A stretch of DNA of 64,000 nucleotides from Blastocladiella emersonii ATCC 22665 (GCA_025594325.1 JANHCV010000018.1:124001-188000), one strand, 5' to 3'; positions 11,201 through 22,455 are shown, counted from the first letter of the stretch. Program-made: numbers and translations. Notes: generated by a model not told the origin, from the sequence alone.

Positions 11201-14200
11201 ACCCGCTGCTCCTTAGTCCTTCCCTGTACATTGATCCCGCGGCCGCCGCCGCCATGATGGACGAGGAGCACGAGCGCAATTACCCGGGCGCCCTCGTCAG
11301 CTCGCCGCTTCCTCCGCCTCCAGACTTCCCGTCGTCCAGTCCGCCGCCGCCGGCCGCGCGCTCCGGTGCCGTGGCTACGGCGACGCCCGCATCCGCATCC
11401 GCGACCCGCGACCAGGGGTCGTCGAACCAGGACCCCGAGGCCGAATTCAACGCCGCCCTCAACCGGCTCTCGCAGACCTCGACCACGCTCGTCGAGGCCC
11501 TGGCTGATCTACAGCAGGCTGCCGCTGCCGCCGCCACCACCGGGCCCAGCAAGGCTGCCGCCGCTGCCGCTTCGGCCCCAGCAGAAGCCCTCAGCGCCCA
11601 CCGGCTATCGCTCGGGTCGACGCTGTCCATGGATCTCGAGGCGTCGGGCCTCCTCCTGTCGCTCAACGACACGGACTCGATTGCATCATCCCTCGAGTCG
11701 TCGCCCGTCGTCGGCCTCCACGGCACCGGCCTTCACCGCGAGGTGTCGCTGTCCCACTCGGTGCGCTCGACCATGAGCATCTCCACTACGACCACGGCGA
11801 CTAGCGCCACCGAGGACGCTGCCGGCCTCGGCCCCAACGGCGCTCCCCTTCAGCCCATCACCCCCGAGGAGGAGGAGGCCGCGCGCCGCGAGCGCAAGCT
11901 GCGTAAGAAGCGTAAGAAGCGCATGCTCCAGGCGCAGGTCGAGGAGGCCCGCCGCCGCAAGCGTAACACGCGCTGGCAGCACGAGTTCGAGGACGGCGCG
12001 ACGGGCGCGCATGACCTCGAGCTGATCCAGGCGGCTGCCGTGGCCGCCCAGGCCGTCATGGCCGCCGATGAGGCCGTTGCGACCGCGGATCGCGCCCACG
12101 CTCAGCTCGTTCGCCGGGCCCGTGCTCGGACCGGTGTCGGCCGGCGGCCACGCTCCGACGACTCGGATACCGACCTCATTGCTGCTGCAGTCGCAGAGGG
12201 CTCCATTTCCACGGCCGACGGCACCGCTTCTCCTCGGCGTCTGGCTCCACCACCGCTTCGCGTCTCCATCAGCTCCGTCGAGTCGGGCGAGTCGGGCGAC
12301 ACGGGCCGCACGTCGACGCCGTCGCTCGGCAGCCCGCCGCTCACTCGCCGCCACCGTGGTACGCCGCTGTACCCGCATCCCGAGGGGAGCATCGATGACG
12401 GGGACCTTTACGATGCCAACGACGACCCGCGCCGCCGCTCCACTGGTTCCGCTTCGACCGGCTCCGGGGGCATGTACCAGTACTCTCGGGACCGGTACTC
12501 GGACACATCCATGTCCTTTCTCGAAGCAAACTACGGCGCCGACATCCGCTCGCATCAACTCTTTCTCGATGGCGCGCAAATTTCGCAGCTTCCCGACGGC
12601 GTGTTCCGCGACTGGAGCCACCTTACCGTGCTTGATCTCTCGTCCAACAAGCTCTCATCGCTTCCAGCGTCGCTCGCACGGCTGGTCAACCTGCAGGAGC
12701 TCGTGGTTCGCGAGAACCGCCTGCAGGAGCTCCCTGTCGAGCTGTGCGCGCTCGACAAGCTGGTAGTCCTTGACGTGAGCATCAACGAGCTGCAGCGACT
12801 GGGTACGTCGACCTCGAGTTCTGCGGACTTCATCTTGGTCGTGCTGATAACTCACGAAATGTACTCTTCCCTGACTCGTAGACCATTGGATTCACGAGCT
12901 CAAGCTCCTCGAAATCCTCGATGCTCGGACCAACCAACTCATTGCGCTTCCGCCCGAGCTCGGCCTGCTCTCGCACCTGCACACGCTGCTCCTCGACAAC
13001 AACCCGCTCGAGGCGCCGTACCGCGACCTCGCCTTCCCGCTGCAGGTCAAGACGTCGCCTTCGGCAGCGTGTCCGAACCCGGCCAACTGCCCCGAGCAGT
13101 CCCCCGCGCTCGCCGCCATCGTTGACGTCAAGCGTAACACCAGCCACTCGTCCTCGGTTGCCACGCGCAGCACTATCGGCGGCATCGCCATGGCCTCCAC
13201 GCTGTCGCTGGGTGACGCCGCACTTGCTGATCGCATGTCCCTGAGCTCGACCGACTCGCGCCGCTCCTCGCGCATCTCAGTCAACTCGACCGCCTCGGCC
13301 CCCGAACCGGGCATGGGCAAGACGGCGTCGCCCATGCTCCTGTCCGGTGACGCGCAGCTCCAGCACCATGAGCAGCAGCAGCTGATGCGCTCGTCGCTCA
13401 CGTCCAACGACTCGGGCATCGCGCACAGCAGCAGCGTCACGAGCGTTGGTCCCGAGAGTAAGCTGTCGGCCGCCCTCTCGCTCTCGACGCTCGAGCTCCC
13501 GCCGTCCTCGTCCTCGTCGGGGATGCTGCGGTCGGCCCCTGCGCCACTCGACAAGTCGGACACGGCCAGCCTTTACCAAAAGGACCTCCCGTCGCTCCCC
13601 GCGCTTCCGCAGCTCGGTGGGACTCTGGGCGAGGGGCGCCAGCGTGCAGAGCTGGCCGAGCTCGCACTCGACTCGGACAACGAGCCCATCGGCGCGTCGG
13701 TGGCACTGCTCAACCGGAAGGCCAGCCTCGACCTCCCCTCGGCCGACACGTCCCGTGGGCGTAGCGCGACAGCTTCGGCGGCCCGCTCCGCCGCCGGACC
13801 CTTGGCTAGCCCGCCGCTGCGCGCGATCCAGGTCCCGGGCTCAGCGAGCGGCCGAGGCCGCGCGTCGGGCCGGTCCATTTCCGTCGGGCCCAAGCCTCGT
13901 AGTGCATCGCTGGCTCCGGGCATGCTCTCGACCTCGACCCTCAGTACTCCAGGACTCGCGTCGACGCCCGTGTCGACAGCGCCGTCTCGCACCGGGTCCA
14001 TGGGGATCCCGAAGCTCGTCGGCATGTTTAAGAAGCGCAAGGAGGCGACCCGCGGGCTCGTCCGCCGCCATACCTCCCGCAGGTCGAGCAAGGATGGCTC
14101 GGGCCACGGCGCGCCGTCGGCGTCGCCCGCTGCCGTTGCCTCTGGCGCGATCTCGGCGCCGGTGGACGAGGCCGAGTCGCTGCTGCCGTTCGGTGGGAGC

Positions 14201-15571
14201 TACGACGACGATGATGATGCTCGCAGCGACGCCACGATCCCAACCCACCACCATCACCACCACGACCCGACGCTCACCCTCGCGTACGCGGCGGCGCTGC
14301 AGCGGCTGCTCGGGTACCTCCGCGACGTGTACGACCTGATGCCCGAGCACTCCGAGTCGGACCAGGTCCGCGCCAAGATCCGCGAGATGACGGTCAAGTC
14401 CGAGCAGCAGCAGAACTCGGGGCCCAGCAAGGCCGTCGCGGCAGCTGTCGCGGCTGCAACCGGCAAGAAGCCGGCAGATCCAGTCGTCCGCAAGCACATT
14501 GTCGCCGAGATTGTTTCGACTGAGGAAACCTACGTCCAGGAACTGGCGTACCTCGTCAAGGTCCGTCCGCTCATTCGTCCGTTACATTGACAAGGTGGGA
14601 CCATTGACTGACGCTTGGCATGCCGTACACTGTAGTGCTACGCCGAGCCCATGGTCAGCCAGGGTCTCCTGTCGCCAGAAGAGTCCAAGCTCGTGTTCAG
14701 CAACGTCGAGTCGATCCTGTCGTTCCACCAGGGCTACTTCCTGGGCGAGCTCAAGGCGGCGGGCGACATGGTCGGGCGCGTGTTCGCCAAGCACTCGGCG
14801 TACCTTAAGATGTACTCGGTGTTCATCAACGCGTTCGACAAGGGGATGCAGGAGTTTGAGAAGTGGGCGGGCAAGCGCAAGAAGCTGCGTGCGTTCCTCG
14901 CGCGGTGCCCGCAGGATCCGGCGCACCACCAGCTCAACTTTCAGGCGTACCTGATCCTGCCCATCCAGCGCATCCCGCGGTACCGGCTGCTGCTGCTCGA
15001 CCTGCTCAAGCACACGCCGCCGGGCCACGAGGACCACCGCGACCTGCTCCACGCCCTGGGCGAGGTGGAACGGCGCGCGTCCGAGATCAACGAACGCAAG
15101 CGCGACCAGGAGAACATGGAGCAGCTGCTCGCGATCCACGCGAAGATGCGGGCCAGCCACAACCTGACGGCGCCCCTCGTCCAGCCGCACCGGCGGTTCA
15201 TCCGCGAGGGCGAGCTCATGATTGTCCGGTTCGTCAAGCTCACGTCGACGAGCGGGCACGGCGGCAGCGGCGGTGCCCTGGCGCGGCGCTCCGGCGGCTC
15301 GTCCCGGTCGCAGCTCGCGCTCCGCGAGATGGAAGTCCGCAAGACGTTCACCTTCTTCCTGTTCAACGACATCATGATCCAGTGCAAGCGCGAGGGCGAC
15401 AAGTTCGACCCGTGGCGCGCGCTCAAGCTCACGTCGCGCGTCGCGCCGGCGTCGCTCACGCCGGACGGGTACCTGCGCGTCGCCGACGAGTCGGTGGTGC
15501 TGTACCTGTCGTCCACGGACTTGGTCCTGCGCAACTGGATGTCGGACATCAACAGCCGATACCTGCGCTGA
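8215..15571 (+). CDS. Large Rho guanine nucleotide exchange factor with LRR, DH and PH domains, 3 exons
   Basis: Exons are 8215..12802, 12882..14560 and 14636..15571, with introns of 79 and 75 bp. The frame closes to 2400 aa. The start has a strong context (ccaccATGtc). Residues ~41-63 form one hydrophobic helix (possible membrane anchor). A long Ala/Pro/Ser disordered region follows, with a poly-Ser tract, a basic segment (RRERKLRKKRKKRM, ~1217-1250) and a His run (~1985). A leucine-rich repeat block spans ~1445-1585 (LTVLDLSSNKLSSLPASLAR, LVNLQELVVRENRLQELP) and is interrupted by intron 1. The DH domain runs from EIVSTEETYVQELAYLVK (~2072) through the signature LILPIQRIPRYRLLLLDLLK to ~2240. 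A PH domain (REGELMIVRF, then KTFTFFLFNDIMIQC) follows at ~2277-2396. DH-PH proteins load GTP on Rho/Cdc42/Rac GTPases. The target GTPase cannot be read from the sequence. It lies directly upstream of a Bem1-like scaffold gene. Confidence 0.9.
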
Positions 15572-15883
15572 GCCTCTCCCTGTAATTTTCCTACGTGTAC
15601 TTATAGAATCCTGCTGTGTTTTTTGTGGACTCCCAGCTTGTCGCGTGCAGATGTCGCGTGAGAGTGGCCCATGTGGCGCCGCAGCTGCGGCGGCGGCGAG
15701 AGTCGATGCACCCCCGCTGCGGCTCCTGCTGCCGCCGCCGCCGCCGCCGCCGGCTCTCCTCTCTCTCCTCCAACGTTCAAGGAGGACAGAACGTACACTC
15801 CATCCGAGCAACGTAATCGACGAAACGGCAGCGCTGCTACGACCCCGTTGAAACGCCGAGGCGCGCGCCCCGCCACCACGAGA

Positions 15884-18028
15884 ATGACCTCCATCGTCGG
15901 CAGCGCAAAGCTGCCACCCAAATACGCCGTCCGGGCGCGCCTCGACTTCAAGTCCACGTCGCCCGTGATCCTCTCGTTCCGCGTCGGCGACTTCTTCCTC
16001 GTGACCGACGCGGATCCGCCCGCCGCCGCGGGGCTCGGCCGCCCGCCCAACCCGCCCGACGCGCAGCCGAGCGAGATCGACTCGCCGTGGCTCGAAGTCT
16101 CGGACCCCGTGCGCCAGGTCAAGGGACTGGTCCCCTCGGCCTTCTTCAACGTCATCCACCGCTCGGGACACGCCCACCAGCAGGCTGCGCCGAGCGCCCC
16201 GAACCGCGCGCTTCATGGTCCGGACGCCGCGAGCCCGGTTGCTGGCGGCCTTGCTGCGTCCTCGGGCACCTCGTCTGCTGCTCCCGTCGTGTATCCCGCG
16301 GTGGTCCAGTTCGACTTTGCGCCCGAGCAGGCCGACGAGCTGCCCGCCAAGCAGGGCGACCACGTCCTCGTTCTCGCCCACAGCGGCATGGAGTGGGTCG
16401 TTGCCAAGTTTATTGGCAAGCTCGGGGACCCGGGCCTTATTCCCATTAGCTACCTCGAGGTCCGCGACCCCGTGTCCAACCGCCCAATCCGGGACTTTAC
16501 CGCGGTCTTGCGCCAGGGCCGGCTCCTGCCGCTCAAGCAGTGGAAGGCGCGCCAGCAGGCGCTCGCCGACCAGGCTGTCGTCCTCGGCGCTTCGCCTCCG
16601 CAGATTGCGCCACGCACCGTGTCTGCTGCCTCGGCCGGGAGCAATGGACCACCTGGCGTGGGTAGCCCACTTTCTCCACCGGCCGTACCCTCAAATACTG
16701 CTTCTGGACTCTCACCTCGCCTTCGGACTCTCGATCTCAACGGCGGCGCCCAGTATGCCGCCCGCCGTTCGTACGAGCCCGACCGCAGTCAATCCAACGG
16801 GAGCCAAGGCCACCCCCATGCGCGGCGCCCGTCGAATGCCTCCGCTTACAGTACTGCGAGCGCTCCAGACGCTCCCACTCGGTCCGCTTCCTTCAACGTA
16901 CCGACAGACGCACCACCCGTGCCTCGATCGCCAGGCCGCGAAGACTTTTCACCGTCGGGATCCCAGCCGTCGTGGGGGCCACCGCCTCGGAGTCCGAGCC
17001 AGTCACACGCGTTCCTTGACCCGCGTGCGCCGATTGTGAGCGTGTCGATCCCGAGCTTCGAGGAACGCGCCCGCGGGCCCTCGAACCCGACACCCGGCGA
17101 TCCCTACTATTACTTTGTGCACGTCGCACGCGCCGACGGGACGCGATGTGTTCTCGCGCGCCACCATTCTCATTTCTACGACATGCAAATGGCGCTCCTC
17201 GAGGCGTTCCCCCGGGAGGCCGGGCGCGTCCCCTCACCAAGGGCGAAGGTGGACGACTACATACTCGAAGCACCGCACGCCAAGGCTGCCGAACGCTTGC
17301 TTCCGTACCTGCCCGCGCGTGTCCCCGACGCGCAAATCACACCGACTATTGGAAGCGTGCGCCGCGCTGAACTTGAAAGCTATCTTCGCGCTCTCACTCA
17401 ACTTCCGGCATACATTCTCGGACACGGGAGCGTGGCAAACTTCTTCCGTCCACGCGCTGGTGACCGGCTTCGTCGGCCCTCGGTCGGTCCGCCATCACCT
17501 CAACCACCTTCTGCCCACTCGCCGACTTGGTCTGGTCCAGGAGCGCGTGGCGCGGCGACTCGCACCGGAGCCAACAACGGCAGAGCGCTGAGCTCCGCCA
17601 GTTCGGACCACCACGCTTCCTCGGCGTACCCTACTCCACCACCGATGGCAAGTCCATCGGGAAGTCGTGGAAGCGCGGATGACCAACACCGGCCGTCCCC
17701 ACCCGAGCAGCAGCGCCACTTGTCGTCGTCTGGTTACCAACCGGTTGTTGGGTTGCCTCCGGCCAGCAGCAACCTAAGCCTCAAAATCAAGGTCGTTTAT
17801 GGTCCTGACGTCTTCGCCGTCCGCGCCAACCCAGGCACCATCAATCACTCGTCGCTCCTGACCAAGGTCGCCGACAAGCTTTTTAACGGCGACCTGGGCG
17901 CCATCAACCGTGTCCTGTGGCGCCGTCCAGGGGGCGATGCGACTGATTTCGTCGACCTCGACACCGAGGAGGCGCTCGAGGAGGCCGTGAGGGTGAGCGG
18001 CGAGAAGATGCTCGTATACATTCAATAA
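15884..18028 (+). CDS. BEM1: Bem1-like polarity scaffold (SH3-SH3-PX-PB1)
   Basis: A single-exon 714-aa protein, same strand as and closely following the RhoGEF. Domain order matches Bem1/Scd2: SH3-1 at ~13-92 (KYAVRARLDF to KGLVPSAFFNVI), SH3-2 at ~137-197 (YPAVVQFDFAPEQADELPAK to GLIPISYLEV), PX at ~385-521 (YYYFVHVARADGTRCVLARH to HGSVANFFRPRAGD), PB1 at ~631-714 (SLKIKVVYGPDVFAVRA, then FVDLDTEEALEEAV). Bem1 binds Cdc42-GTP, PAK kinases, phosphoinositides and, through PB1, the GEF Cdc24. An in-frame ATG at 15671 would add 71 residues, but that stretch uses rare codons (AGA, CGA, AAT, CAA) unlike the rest and leaves only ~100 bp after the GEF stop, so 15884 is preferred. A possible poly(A) signal, aataaa, overlaps the stop codon (18024-18029). 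Confidence 0.88.
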   Translation: MTSIVGSAKLPPKYAVRARLDFKSTSPVILSFRVGDFFLVTDADPPAAAGLGRPPNPPDAQPSEIDSPWLEVSDPVRQVKGLVPSAFFNVIHRSGHAHQQAAPSAPNRALHGPDAASPVAGGLAASSGTSSAAPVVYPAVVQFDFAPEQADELPAKQGDHVLVLAHSGMEWVVAKFIGKLGDPGLIPISYLEVRDPVSNRPIRDFTAVLRQGRLLPLKQWKARQQALADQAVVLGASPPQIAPRTVSAASAGSNGPPGVGSPLSPPAVPSNTASGLSPRLRTLDLNGGAQYAARRSYEPDRSQSNGSQGHPHARRPSNASAYSTASAPDAPTRSASFNVPTDAPPVPRSPGREDFSPSGSQPSWGPPPRSPSQSHAFLDPRAPIVSVSIPSFEERARGPSNPTPGDPYYYFVHVARADGTRCVLARHHSHFYDMQMALLEAFPREAGRVPSPRAKVDDYILEAPHAKAAERLLPYLPARVPDAQITPTIGSVRRAELESYLRALTQLPAYILGHGSVANFFRPRAGDRLRRPSVGPPSPQPPSAHSPTWSGPGARGAATRTGANNGRALSSASSDHHASSAYPTPPPMASPSGSRGSADDQHRPSPPEQQRHLSSSGYQPVVGLPPASSNLSLKIKVVYGPDVFAVRANPGTINHSSLLTKVADKLFNGDLGAINRVLWRRPGGDATDFVDLDTEEALEEAVRVSGEKMLVYIQ

Positions 18029-18255
18029 ATGGGAAGGTTATGTTCGTAAAGTGTGTGGTACGACTAGGTAGGGGCCGGTTGCTCATCAGACCTCTTGGCA
18101 TGTGGTTCCGCTGTCTCCTTGCCTGATTGCTCAGCTGCTCGCTTAGCGAGCCGGAAGGCGGGCGGGGTGGAGGTCGCAGCGCGATCGGCGGCGACCAGTC
18201 AAAACCGCCGACCCACTCGGCAACCCGTTCGCTCTCTCCCCTCGTCCCCTCACAC

Positions 18256-18279
18256 ATGAAGCAAGCTTCAGTCAAGTAG
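18256..18279 (+). promoter_or_regulatory. Candidate upstream ORF (7 codons plus stop) in the leader of the DUF1295 gene
   Basis: An ATG with seven codons and a TAG stop ends 15 bp before the main ATG at 18295. If the transcript starts upstream of 18256 it could reduce or tune translation of the downstream gene. The transcript start is not visible, so this is an inference. Confidence 0.35.
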
Positions 18280-18294
18280 CGCAACGTGTTGCCA

Positions 18295-19209
18295 ATGCTC
18301 TCAAAGATCTTCCTCCGCCCCGGCTTCGCGTCCGCACTGGCGCTGTCAACGGGCATCCAGCTCGGAGCGTACACCTACTCGACCGTCGGCCGCGACGAGC
18401 CTACAGAGCACTATTATGATCTCTCCGGCAGCGTTACGCACCTTGCGCTGGTTGCCCAGGCCGTAAGCGTGAGCGCCCTCGCGAGCAAGCGCGGGGTTCC
18501 ACATCCCCGTGTTCTGCTCCTGGGCGCCCTCTCGAGCGTGTGGGCAGTTCGACTCGGTACCTACCTGTACGGCCGAGTCAAACGCACGGGCAAGGACTCG
18601 CGGTTTGATGAGCTCAAGAAGAACCCCGCGGCGTGGGTGTTCCCGTGGGCCGCACAGGCGGTGTGGTGCTTCTCGCTCCAGCTGCCTCTTACCCTCGCTG
18701 CCCTTTCGGCGGCACGGGGTACTGCTCCCCGACTGCGAGCGCTGGACCTCGTCGGCGTAGCCGTCTTTGCGGGCGGCCTTGCGCTCGAATGGGTGGCAGA
18801 CCGTCAAAAGGACGCGTTCAAGTCCGCAAACCCCACGGCCCCGATGACCTCAGGCGTCTTCCGCTACTCGGTCTACGCAAACTACGCAGGCGAGATGTCG
18901 CTCTGGTGGGGCGCCTTCCTGCTCGCAGCCCCGGCCATGACTTCGCCGTGGATGTACGCGGGCGCCGCCGCAGGCCCGCTCTTTGATGCTCTCTTGCTGC
19001 TCAAGGTCTCCGGCATCCCCTTGCTCGAGAAGTCGGCCTGGTCAAAGTACGGCAACGACCCCAAGTACGTCGAGTACCGTGCCAAGACGGCGACGCTCCT
19101 GCCGTGGTGGCCCAAGGCGCACCTAACGGAGGTTGATCTCGCTGCCGTTCGCACGCTCGCTCAGGAGGCCGGCGTCAACACGATTGCCTCTGTCGAGAAG
19201 AAGGAGTAA
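18295..19209 (+). CDS. DUF1295 / steroid 5-alpha-reductase-like integral membrane protein
   Basis: A 304-aa single-exon protein. A GTG nine bases upstream (18286) is in frame, but the first ATG is at 18295. It has several hydrophobic segments and the DUF1295 layout: RTGKDSRFDELKKNPAAWVF near 95-115, then LALEWVADRQKDAFKSANP, then GVFRYSVYANYAGEMSLWWG, and the C-terminal GIPLLEKSAWSKYGNDPKYV with TATLLPWWPK. The family is related to steroid reductases and isoprenylcysteine methyltransferases; substrates of most members are unknown. The usual RYSRHPNY cofactor-side motif reads RYSVYANY here, losing the His and Pro. It stands alone, with ~265 bp upstream of it after the Bem1-like gene. Confidence 0.82.
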   Translation: MLSKIFLRPGFASALALSTGIQLGAYTYSTVGRDEPTEHYYDLSGSVTHLALVAQAVSVSALASKRGVPHPRVLLLGALSSVWAVRLGTYLYGRVKRTGKDSRFDELKKNPAAWVFPWAAQAVWCFSLQLPLTLAALSAARGTAPRLRALDLVGVAVFAGGLALEWVADRQKDAFKSANPTAPMTSGVFRYSVYANYAGEMSLWWGAFLLAAPAMTSPWMYAGAAAGPLFDALLLLKVSGIPLLEKSAWSKYGNDPKYVEYRAKTATLLPWWPKAHLTEVDLAAVRTLAQEAGVNTIASVEKKE

Positions 19210-19579
19210 TCGTGCTAGACCCCGCAGGTTGTGGTGGTGCTGCCGAAAGAAATGTGGAACGACGCGAAATACAATCAAACCCCGTGTACCTGTTGAACGA
19301 CCGCGGGACCCTTGCTGACTGCTGCGGAGAAGCATACACACTCAACAATGGTAATATCCGAGTGGAGTCACGAGACCGGCGACAGACAAAAATGAGCGAC
19401 GCGTCGTGACGTGAGGCGCGTGCCCGTCACGTGGGCTGCAAAAGTCCTCGTCAGCACGCGCCGTCGCGTCGGCGGCCGGCCGTGGCCTGCCCGCTCGCTC
19501 AGCCCTCCGTCGCCATGAATCCAGCATCCGTGACAGCTGCACCACCGCACAACTCGACGCAACAACCCACGTAAACACC
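19210..19579. other. Intergenic region upstream of proteasome beta-4
   Basis: 370 bp containing the 3' end of the DUF1295 transcript and the promoter of the proteasome gene. No other gene, RNA or clear proteasome-type control element (such as GGTGGCAAA) was seen. Confidence 0.5.
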
Positions 19580-20254
19580 ATGGAATCGCTCTTCGGCGTC
19601 GTCGGCAAGGACTTTGTCGTGGTGGCCTCGGACATGTCGTCGATCCGCTCGATCGTGGTGCTCAAGTCACACGAGGACCGCACGCGCGACCTCAACTCGC
19701 ACAACGTCCTGCTGTACACGGGCGAGCCCGGCGACTGCGTCCAGTTTTCCGAGTACATCCAGCGCAACGTCCAGCTCTACAGCATCAAGAACGACGTGCC
19801 CCTCAACACGGCGGGGTGCGCCAGTTTCACGCGCCGTGCCCTTGCCGACAGCCTCCGCAGTCGTGTACGTTGTGCTGTGTGCTCCCCCGCGCTTCGCAGA
19901 CTCATGATTGACTCGGTCGGTTGCGGTTCGCGTGGCGTGTAGGGCGCGTACCAGACCAACCTCCTGATCGCGGGCTGGGACCCCAAGGACGGCCCGCGGC
20001 TCTACTGGATCGACTACCTCTCGTCGGGACTCTCGGTGCCCTTCGCGTGCCAGGGCTACGGCGGCTACTTCTGCTACTCGACCATGGACCGCTACTACCA
20101 CAGCGACATGACCAAGGACGAGGCCGTGGCGCTCATCAAGAAGTGCATCGCCGAGCTCAAGACCCGCTTCGTCGCCAACCTGCCCAACTGGCAGATCAAG
20201 ATCATCGACAAGGACGGCATCACGGTCAATGTCGTTGAGGGCTCGGCGGTCTGA
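19580..20254 (+). CDS. PRE1: 20S proteasome subunit beta-4 (PSMB2/Pre1), 2 exons
   Basis: Exons are 19580..19864 and 19943..20254; the 78-bp intron has a GTACGT donor and tgtag acceptor. The product is 198 aa, the size of yeast Pre1. The N-terminus MESLFGVVGKDFVVVASD matches the beta-4 pattern, which lacks the propeptide and catalytic Thr of active beta subunits, so this is a structural, non-proteolytic subunit of the 20S core. Other diagnostic stretches are NVQLYSIKNDVPLNTAG, the splice-joined AYQTNLLIAGWDPKDGPRLY and IDYLSSGLSVPFACQGYGGY. The intron interrupts the helix ahead of AYQTN. The gene sits between two lipid/membrane genes without obvious functional link. Confidence 0.95.
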
Positions 20255-20511
20255 GCCGATTGTAATTAACATTCAAAAGATTCCCGTTCGCCTGCTCTGC
20301 TGACACGTCAATCCTCTATCCTACATGAAAACCTCGAAACGGGGGACCATTCATACTGCTGAGTTTCCGTCACGTGCCTGATTGAGAGCTGCGCTGGCAT
20401 TTCGGTTACTGGCGGACGACGCGCTGCGGACGCGTCCGATCGCCTCGCCTCCTCTCCTCGCCCCCCTTTCGCTGAGGCGCAGGAAAGCACCCCCCCCCCC
20501 ACGGACATCTC

Positions 20512-22455
20512 ATGCATTCTGTACTTGCTGCATTGCAACAGGGCGTGTACCCTCTGACCGCCATTGCGTCAACCGGCGTCGTCGAGGCCAACTACCGCGT
20601 CTCGGTCTTCGGCGACGAGAACGTAGCACCGTCAAGCCCGATTCTACTGTGCGTCGTCAACCTTGTCTCATGCTCGTCGCTCCTCGGCGGGACAGACCTA
20701 GGACAGCATCTCACGCACCCTCGTCTGTAGGGCGAGCACCCACGCCGGCATGGTCATGGACCCTGCCATCCTTATTGCGACGGCCGTGCATAAGCGGCAG
20801 GCCCACTTCTGGGCCAAGGCGACGGTCTGGAATCACCCCGTCATGGCCTTTATCTTCGACGGGCTTGGTGCCGTGCCTGTGCGTTCACACAAGCGACTTG
20901 GCGCTCGCCACGTATTCCAGTACTGACTTTTGGTGACGATGGCAGGTCTTCCGCAACACCAAGTCGCGATCGACGAGCCCCGATATGGGCAGCTCACTAT
21001 CTGCTGGTCCTCCACTCAAGGCGCCGAATGTTGGGGCCGACGAGCACAATGTTCAATCGCTGAGTCCTGGGCCGACGGATGACGCCACGTCGCGTCCGGC
21101 CACACCGAATTCGAGCGCCAATGCCCGGCTGTGGCAGGCCACACGGAGCATGCTCAAGTCAGGCGAATTGATTGCGGTCTTCCCCGAGGGCACGTCCTAC
21201 ACTTTGCCACATCTCATCGAGTTCAAGGATGGCCTCGCCAAGGTACTCCGCCACGCTCTCCCATCCCTCCCATCCCGTGCCAACCTTGTTCGTCCACTCA
21301 TTCCGCTTGGCTTCGCACGTTTATAGGCCGCACTTGACTACGCAGCTTATGCAAAGAACGAGGGCATTGCACCTGCCGACATCATACCCGTGGGCATCAC
21401 CTACGTTGACAAAGAGACGTGGCGCTCACAGGCCATTGTCATGTACGGCAAACCCATTGCGGTTGGGCCGTTTGCCGATCGTCCCGTCTCTTCCTTGACC
21501 AAGCACGTTGAGAACGCTGTGCGGTCCCTCACAGCCAACGCACCGGACTGGTACGCGATTTTCATGCTTATCATCCGCGCCCAATGCTTACGACGCGCTG
21601 TGTAGGGATACGATGAACGCCGCCCGGACGGCGTATTCCCTGCTGCATTCGAGCGGCATGGATGGCGATGTCGACCCAGCGCGATTCGTGCCCATTTTAC
21701 AGGCCTTGATCTCACTGTTTTCCGATCTTGGTGCTCACCCCGAGGTTGCGAACTTGAAGTCTGGCATCGTGGCGTACAACCAGCTCCTTGACCGCCACGG
21801 TCTTGTGGACTTGACTATTCGTCGCTTTGGCGCTGGTGGCGGCTATCAACGCGTTACCCGCTCCTTGAAATCGCTTGCCCTCCGCTTACCGCTTATTGCC
21901 CCTGGGCTCTTGCTCTACTCGCCCGTTTTTGCCGCCTGCATCTTTCTCAACAGCCGTCAGCCGTACAGGGAGTGTCACGGGCAGACCAAGGGCCTCGCGA
22001 CGCTGGTCCTCGTCCCTACCATTCACCTGATCGTCACGATCACGACGCTTTGCTTGTGCGGAGTCATGTCCGCTTTTGTCATGGAGATGTTCTTGGTCTG
22101 GCTCTCGGCTCTCTTCCTGTTCGTCATCGACGACTCGATTGATTCGGTTCGTTGCCTGTACCAGTCGCTCAAATTCGCCGCAACCTCTGCCCGCGGCGAT
22201 CTCATTGCCACCCGGGCCGCCCTCAGCCAGGAGCTCATGTCTATCCTCACGGACCCAGAATCGCCAATCAACACGATCACCAGAGACGAGTATGCGCGCG
22301 CGCCTTTTGGGCCGTTCAAGATCGAGCAATCTTCGCCAAGCCTGCCGCGAGGAACTCCGTCGTATCCTGAACCGACTCACATAAGTTTTGAGCAGGCGCC
22401 GTGGGACTCGGTGGTTGAGCACATCGGCGAACTGCGACGCTGGCTGGACTGTTGA
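20512..22455 (+). CDS. Glycerol-3-phosphate/dihydroxyacetone-phosphate acyltransferase-like (Gpt2/Sct1 family), 5 exons
   Basis: Exons are 20512..20648, 20731..20878, 20946..21242, 21327..21550 and 21606..22455; introns are 82, 67, 84 and 55 bp. The frame closes to 551 aa. Splicing restores the acyltransferase block I STHAGMVMDPAIL (H50 and D56, an Hx5D spacing as in Gpt2/Sct1), then WNHPVMAFIFDGLGAVPVFR, the phosphate-binding block FPEGTS (174-179) and IIPVGITYVDKETWRSQAIV. Three membrane segments follow in exon 5 (RLPLIAPGLLLYSPVFAACI; TLVLVPTIHLIVTITTLCLC; FLVWLSALFLFVI). This family makes lysophosphatidic acid at the ER, the first step of glycerolipid synthesis. A ~50-residue Ser/Pro-rich insert lies between blocks II and III. 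The start is the first ATG giving block I in frame; a further upstream exon cannot be excluded. Confidence 0.85.

Noticed and set aside
15671-15883. ATG at 15671 as the start of the Bem1-like protein
   Set aside because: Codon use in this stretch is unlike the rest of the gene, and it leaves only ~100 bp after the RhoGEF stop; kept as an alternative to 15884.
14582-16381. Minus-strand open frame of ~599 codons across the RhoGEF 3' end and Bem1-like 5' end
   Set aside because: Arg/Val/Glu-rich shadow of two genes on the other strand with defined DH, PH and SH3 domains.
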